Positions 61,333-64,000 of a stretch of 64,000 nt of DNA are shown here, one piece after another (position 1 is the stretch's first letter; every line of letters starts with the position of its first letter). The notes beneath the pieces were generated by a model that saw only the letters and a list, made by a program, of their open reading frames with translations, had not been told where the DNA came from and made no database searches. Position numbers and translations under genes: made by a program. Origin of the DNA: Euonymus europaeus (taxonomy: Eukaryota; Streptophyta; Magnoliopsida; Celastrales; Celastraceae); contig OY756967.1 of assembly GCA_963580455.1 (NCBI GenBank), positions 3,680,501 through 3,744,500 on the forward strand, read 5' to 3'.

Positions 61333-62800
61333 GGATGACAATCTCTTTTATGAAAGATTGTGTAGCAGTATTTCTTATACCTTATTAGAACCCTACCAGA
61401 AGATAAAGGAAAAAAAAATTGTATGCCAGATTTTTCTTACCCATTCGATGTCTTCGTATTCTCGGTTTTAGTCCAATCATTTATGAGTATGAACATTTGA
61501 TGTTTTAAATATGTATATAGTTTCAATTAAATCAAATAATTTTCAGAATTTTATGCTACTTATTTTATTAGAAACCTTTCATCTACTGCTCATTTGAGAA
61601 GTCCTTAAGAGATACCATGGGATAAGTACTTTATGCTTGGAGAGGTTTGGTTAGAGGGGAGAGTACTCTTAACTACTTTTTACTTGGTATCTATTTCATG
61701 GCCTAAATGACATATGTTAAGGGTTTTGATAGTAACAAAAAAGGGGAGACAAATATAGTATCTTAGATAACTACATTGCACATTTTTTATCCTTTTTTCG
61801 ACCAAGACTTGATATGTAGGATACTTTGTATAATAATTATTCACTGTCAAAATATGTGTGAGCATGTTTGCCTTAAATATTGCCTGATTAGTATATTGGT
61901 TTATCTATATGAATAGTTCATTTGTGTTATTCTTATTAATTTCTTAATCAATATGTGATTTGCATGTTTCATATGTGAAGTCACTTTGTGGTCAGATTGC
62001 CTTATATATACAAAGGTCCATGGAAACTTGTTCCAAATGTCGAAAACTTTGTATTAATTATTCAAGATAGCTTGGGTCAACTGCCAGAACTTTTTCATTA
62101 AAGTCCATGAAAACTTGTTTCAAATATTCCTTAAACTTTTTGTTAAGATTCATTGTAACTTGGTTCAAATGTTTAAACATTTCCGTAATATCCATGAAAA
62201 ACCTGTTCAAATGCTTGAACAATACAGGCCTCTTGTTTTATCTACTCACGTTTTCCAGGTTGACTCTAGGCACTGTCACTCGCAATTTACAGGTTAGTTT
62301 TGATTAATGTTAGAAGATGTTTTATATTAAATACTTTGCACTTTTTTCATTTTCCCTCCTAATATCTCAAGTAATTAAGCTTTGTTTAGAAGGAAACAGA
62401 GTCACAACACACGTGGAATGATCATACCTTGAATCTAGTTAAAGTCGATAATGAATAACATGTGGTAGCGTGGGTGGCTTGTGTACAACATATCCAACAG
62501 AACTTGATAATTATTTGTGAAAGCCATCGATGTTCTTTAAGAGTTTCGATAATTGAGGAAGAAAGTGGGCTGTTGGAGATGCAATGGGATGACAATCTGT
62601 TTTATGAAAGATTTTGTAGTAGTATTTCTTATACCTTGTTTTTGCCTCCCACACATTAGTACCAAGACCCTTGGAGGAAAATTGTATGCCAACTTTTTTT
62701 ACACATTCGATGTCCTCTTATTCTCTGTTTTATCCAAGCACTTGTGAGTATGAATATCTAATGTTTTATATAGTTTTGATTTTAAATCAAATTAGATTTT
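61333..62800. repeat. Local duplications downstream of the promoter module
   Basis: A block of about 190 bp at 61333-61525 (GATGACAATCT...TTTTATGAAAGATT, ATTGTATGCCA, CATTCGATGTC) recurs in diverged form at 62586-62765. Between them, 62019-62230 holds four degenerate copies of a unit of about 45 bp around TCCATGAAAACTTGTTTCAAA. This suggests a tandemly rearranged, possibly decayed gene. Confidence 0.55.
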
Positions 62801-63285
62801 TTTTTGTCTTGAGTTTTCTGATTATTGTAGAAGTTAAATTTAGATGAGATCATTTTAAATTTTGGTGATAATTCTATTGAAATACAGAGAACAGTTATGA
62901 ATTTCAGTTTGGCTTTGCTTCTTGGAATGGTAAATCTGGTTTTCTTTTTTTCCTTCTTGGAATTTTGGTTAAAATTAGATGATGATGCTTCCAGATGTAT
63001 CCTATTTGTCCTCAGATTTATGCTTCCAAAGACATCATACTTGTTCTCAAATTCAGGTAAGAAGATTAACTCTTTGTTTCCTTAATTTTTGATATCTATA
63101 TTTTAAAATAATTCTAAAAATATTTTTTATTAGGAGAAGAACAAACTCATTTTAATGGTTAGTATAAATGTTAGTGAGCCAGGATTTAAACATGCAACTT
63201 GGGCCTAAACAAATTTGTGTTACAAGTAACCAAGGCAGGCTTATTAGAAAGGACATTTATCTTGAGTGAAGTTTCTTTTTCTTTC

Positions 63286-63595
63286 TGGCACACATAGATA
63301 TGAAATGCATGCTCAAACAGTGGATATCAATATTAGGCATAGGCAGCGACTAACTTTCCTCAATAATCAATTCAGTAGTCAAACTTTTATGTGACCCCCA
63401 CCCCACCAAAAAAAATAAATAAAAATAGAGTAGGACAATGGGGAAAAAGGGTATACTCCTATGTCATTTTCAAGATGTAATTCTCTGTCCATTCATATAG
63501 GTTGCTTACTGATTTACTCTATTCACTGAACTCAACACCTTTTCAATAACTAAATTTAGTTGGTGGCAACTAATCAGCAAATTCTAATTTCTATG
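63286..63595 (+). repeat. Duplicated fragment of Ac45-like intron 7 (retroelement-free)
   Basis: Matches 55437-55690 joined to 57050-57170: shared GAAATGCATGC, AGTGGATATCAATATTAGGC, CAATTCAGTAGTCAAACTTT and, across the insertion point, TGTCCATTCAT ... GATTGCTTA/GGTTGCTTA. The copia element is absent here, which confirms its boundaries independently. Confidence 0.85.
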
Positions 63596-63599
63596 TATG

Positions 63600-64000
63600 A
63601 GTTCCAGCGTATTTAGGATTCAAAAAATTTCTGACCATTGCAAGTGATCGTCTGCTCATTGCTTTATAAAGAGACCATTCTCTGGTTCCTCTCCATTTTA
63701 TTTGTCTGAAACAAAAAATGGATTGAGTTTGAGAGGGCAAGAGAGGGAGAGAGAGACAGAGACAGAGACAGAGCAACTTGAATTGGCTTCTAGACTGACA
63801 TATTTGGCAACAAAGTAGTAAGGTAATGATTTGTTTCTCTATGAATTTTGACTCTGGTGTTACTCTTCGTTGATTATTTCAAAATCAAAAAGGAAGAGAC
63901 ATAGATTCAGAGAGAGGAAAGGCAATTTGCATTGGCTTCTAGACTGATTGTTTGGCAACAACTGGAGGTATTGATCGATTTCCCTCTTTTCTATTATTAT
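63600..64000 (+). promoter_or_regulatory. Promoter/leader module, second copy (runs to the window edge)
   Basis: Repeats the first copy about 3.18 kb away in the same orientation: CTTTATAAAGAGACCATTCT (63661 on), GGCTTCTAGACTGA and TTTGGCAACAA at about 63785-63815, and again at about 63928-63965. The GA tract is expanded with a GACAGA run. Coding sequence, if any, lies beyond the window. Confidence 0.6.

Noticed and set aside
1..64000. CRISPR arrays, operons or bacterial insertion sequences
   Set aside because: Gene structure and repeats are those of a plant nuclear genome; nothing of this kind was seen.

Overview
This is nuclear DNA from a flowering plant, most likely a core eudicot. The genes carry many introns, the DNA is AT-rich, and LTR retrotransposons, hAT elements, MITEs, SINEs and a LINE fossil fill the space between and inside genes. 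From memory, the gene order matches an ancestral eudicot block preserved in Arabidopsis around AT1G55490-AT1G55546, AT3G13410-AT3G13470 and AT5G56340-AT5G56500: CPN60 beta, a YTH/ECT m6A reader, BCKDH E1 beta, glucosidase II beta, cytosolic pyruvate kinase, a RING-H2 E3 ligase and an Ac45/BIG1-like membrane protein. I cannot name the species.

Layout. 1-1250: 5' end of plastid chaperonin CPN60 beta (minus strand, running off the left edge), divergent from 1.8-4.2 kb, which holds a candidate 32-residue membrane microprotein and an intact MBOAT/GUP1-like acyltransferase. 5.7-13.3 kb: a decayed array of 0.7-0.84 kb units, split by a 2,957 bp solo LTR with a perfect target duplication. 14.4-16.8 kb: the YTH/ECT gene at its expected place, but dead: two stops, two frameshifts and two solo LTRs in its exons. 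18.4-23.0 kb: BCKDH E1 beta, 13 exons, including a GC-AG intron and a U12-like donor. 23.6-24.4 kb (minus): a snoRNA locus; one box C/D RNA has two guides matching adjacent 25S rRNA sites, and the promoter carries a telo-box and site II motifs. 24.5-28.7 kb: MITEs and a LINE fossil holding a nested hAT element.

28.8-35.6 kb: glucosidase II beta, 16 exons ending in HDEL, with a 301 bp solo LTR and tRNA-derived SINEs in its introns. 37.0-41.3 kb: cytosolic pyruvate kinase, 3 exons, with a hAT MITE in intron 1. 42.5-43.7 kb (minus): RING-H2 protein in one exon. 43.7-51.9 kb: repeats, a 1,233 bp solo LTR, unrecognised coding-like fragments and a MITE. 52.5-57.6 kb: Ac45/BIG1-like type I membrane protein, 8 exons, with a 1,359 bp deleted copia element (138 bp LTRs) in its last intron. 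60.2-64.0 kb: a duplicated promoter/leader module; the second copy is fused to a segment of that same last intron that lacks the retroelement.

The genes do not form one pathway. They are housekeeping functions kept together by descent: plastid protein folding, lipid acylation, branched-chain amino acid breakdown, ER glycoprotein quality control, glycolysis, ubiquitination and an ER/V-ATPase accessory protein. The most distinctive content is the set of elements with exact boundaries (five solo LTRs with 5 bp target duplications), the loss of the m6A reader, the snoRNA locus, the candidate microprotein and the duplicated promoter unit at the right edge. All exon boundaries were read by hand from splice signals and reading phase, without transcripts or searches.
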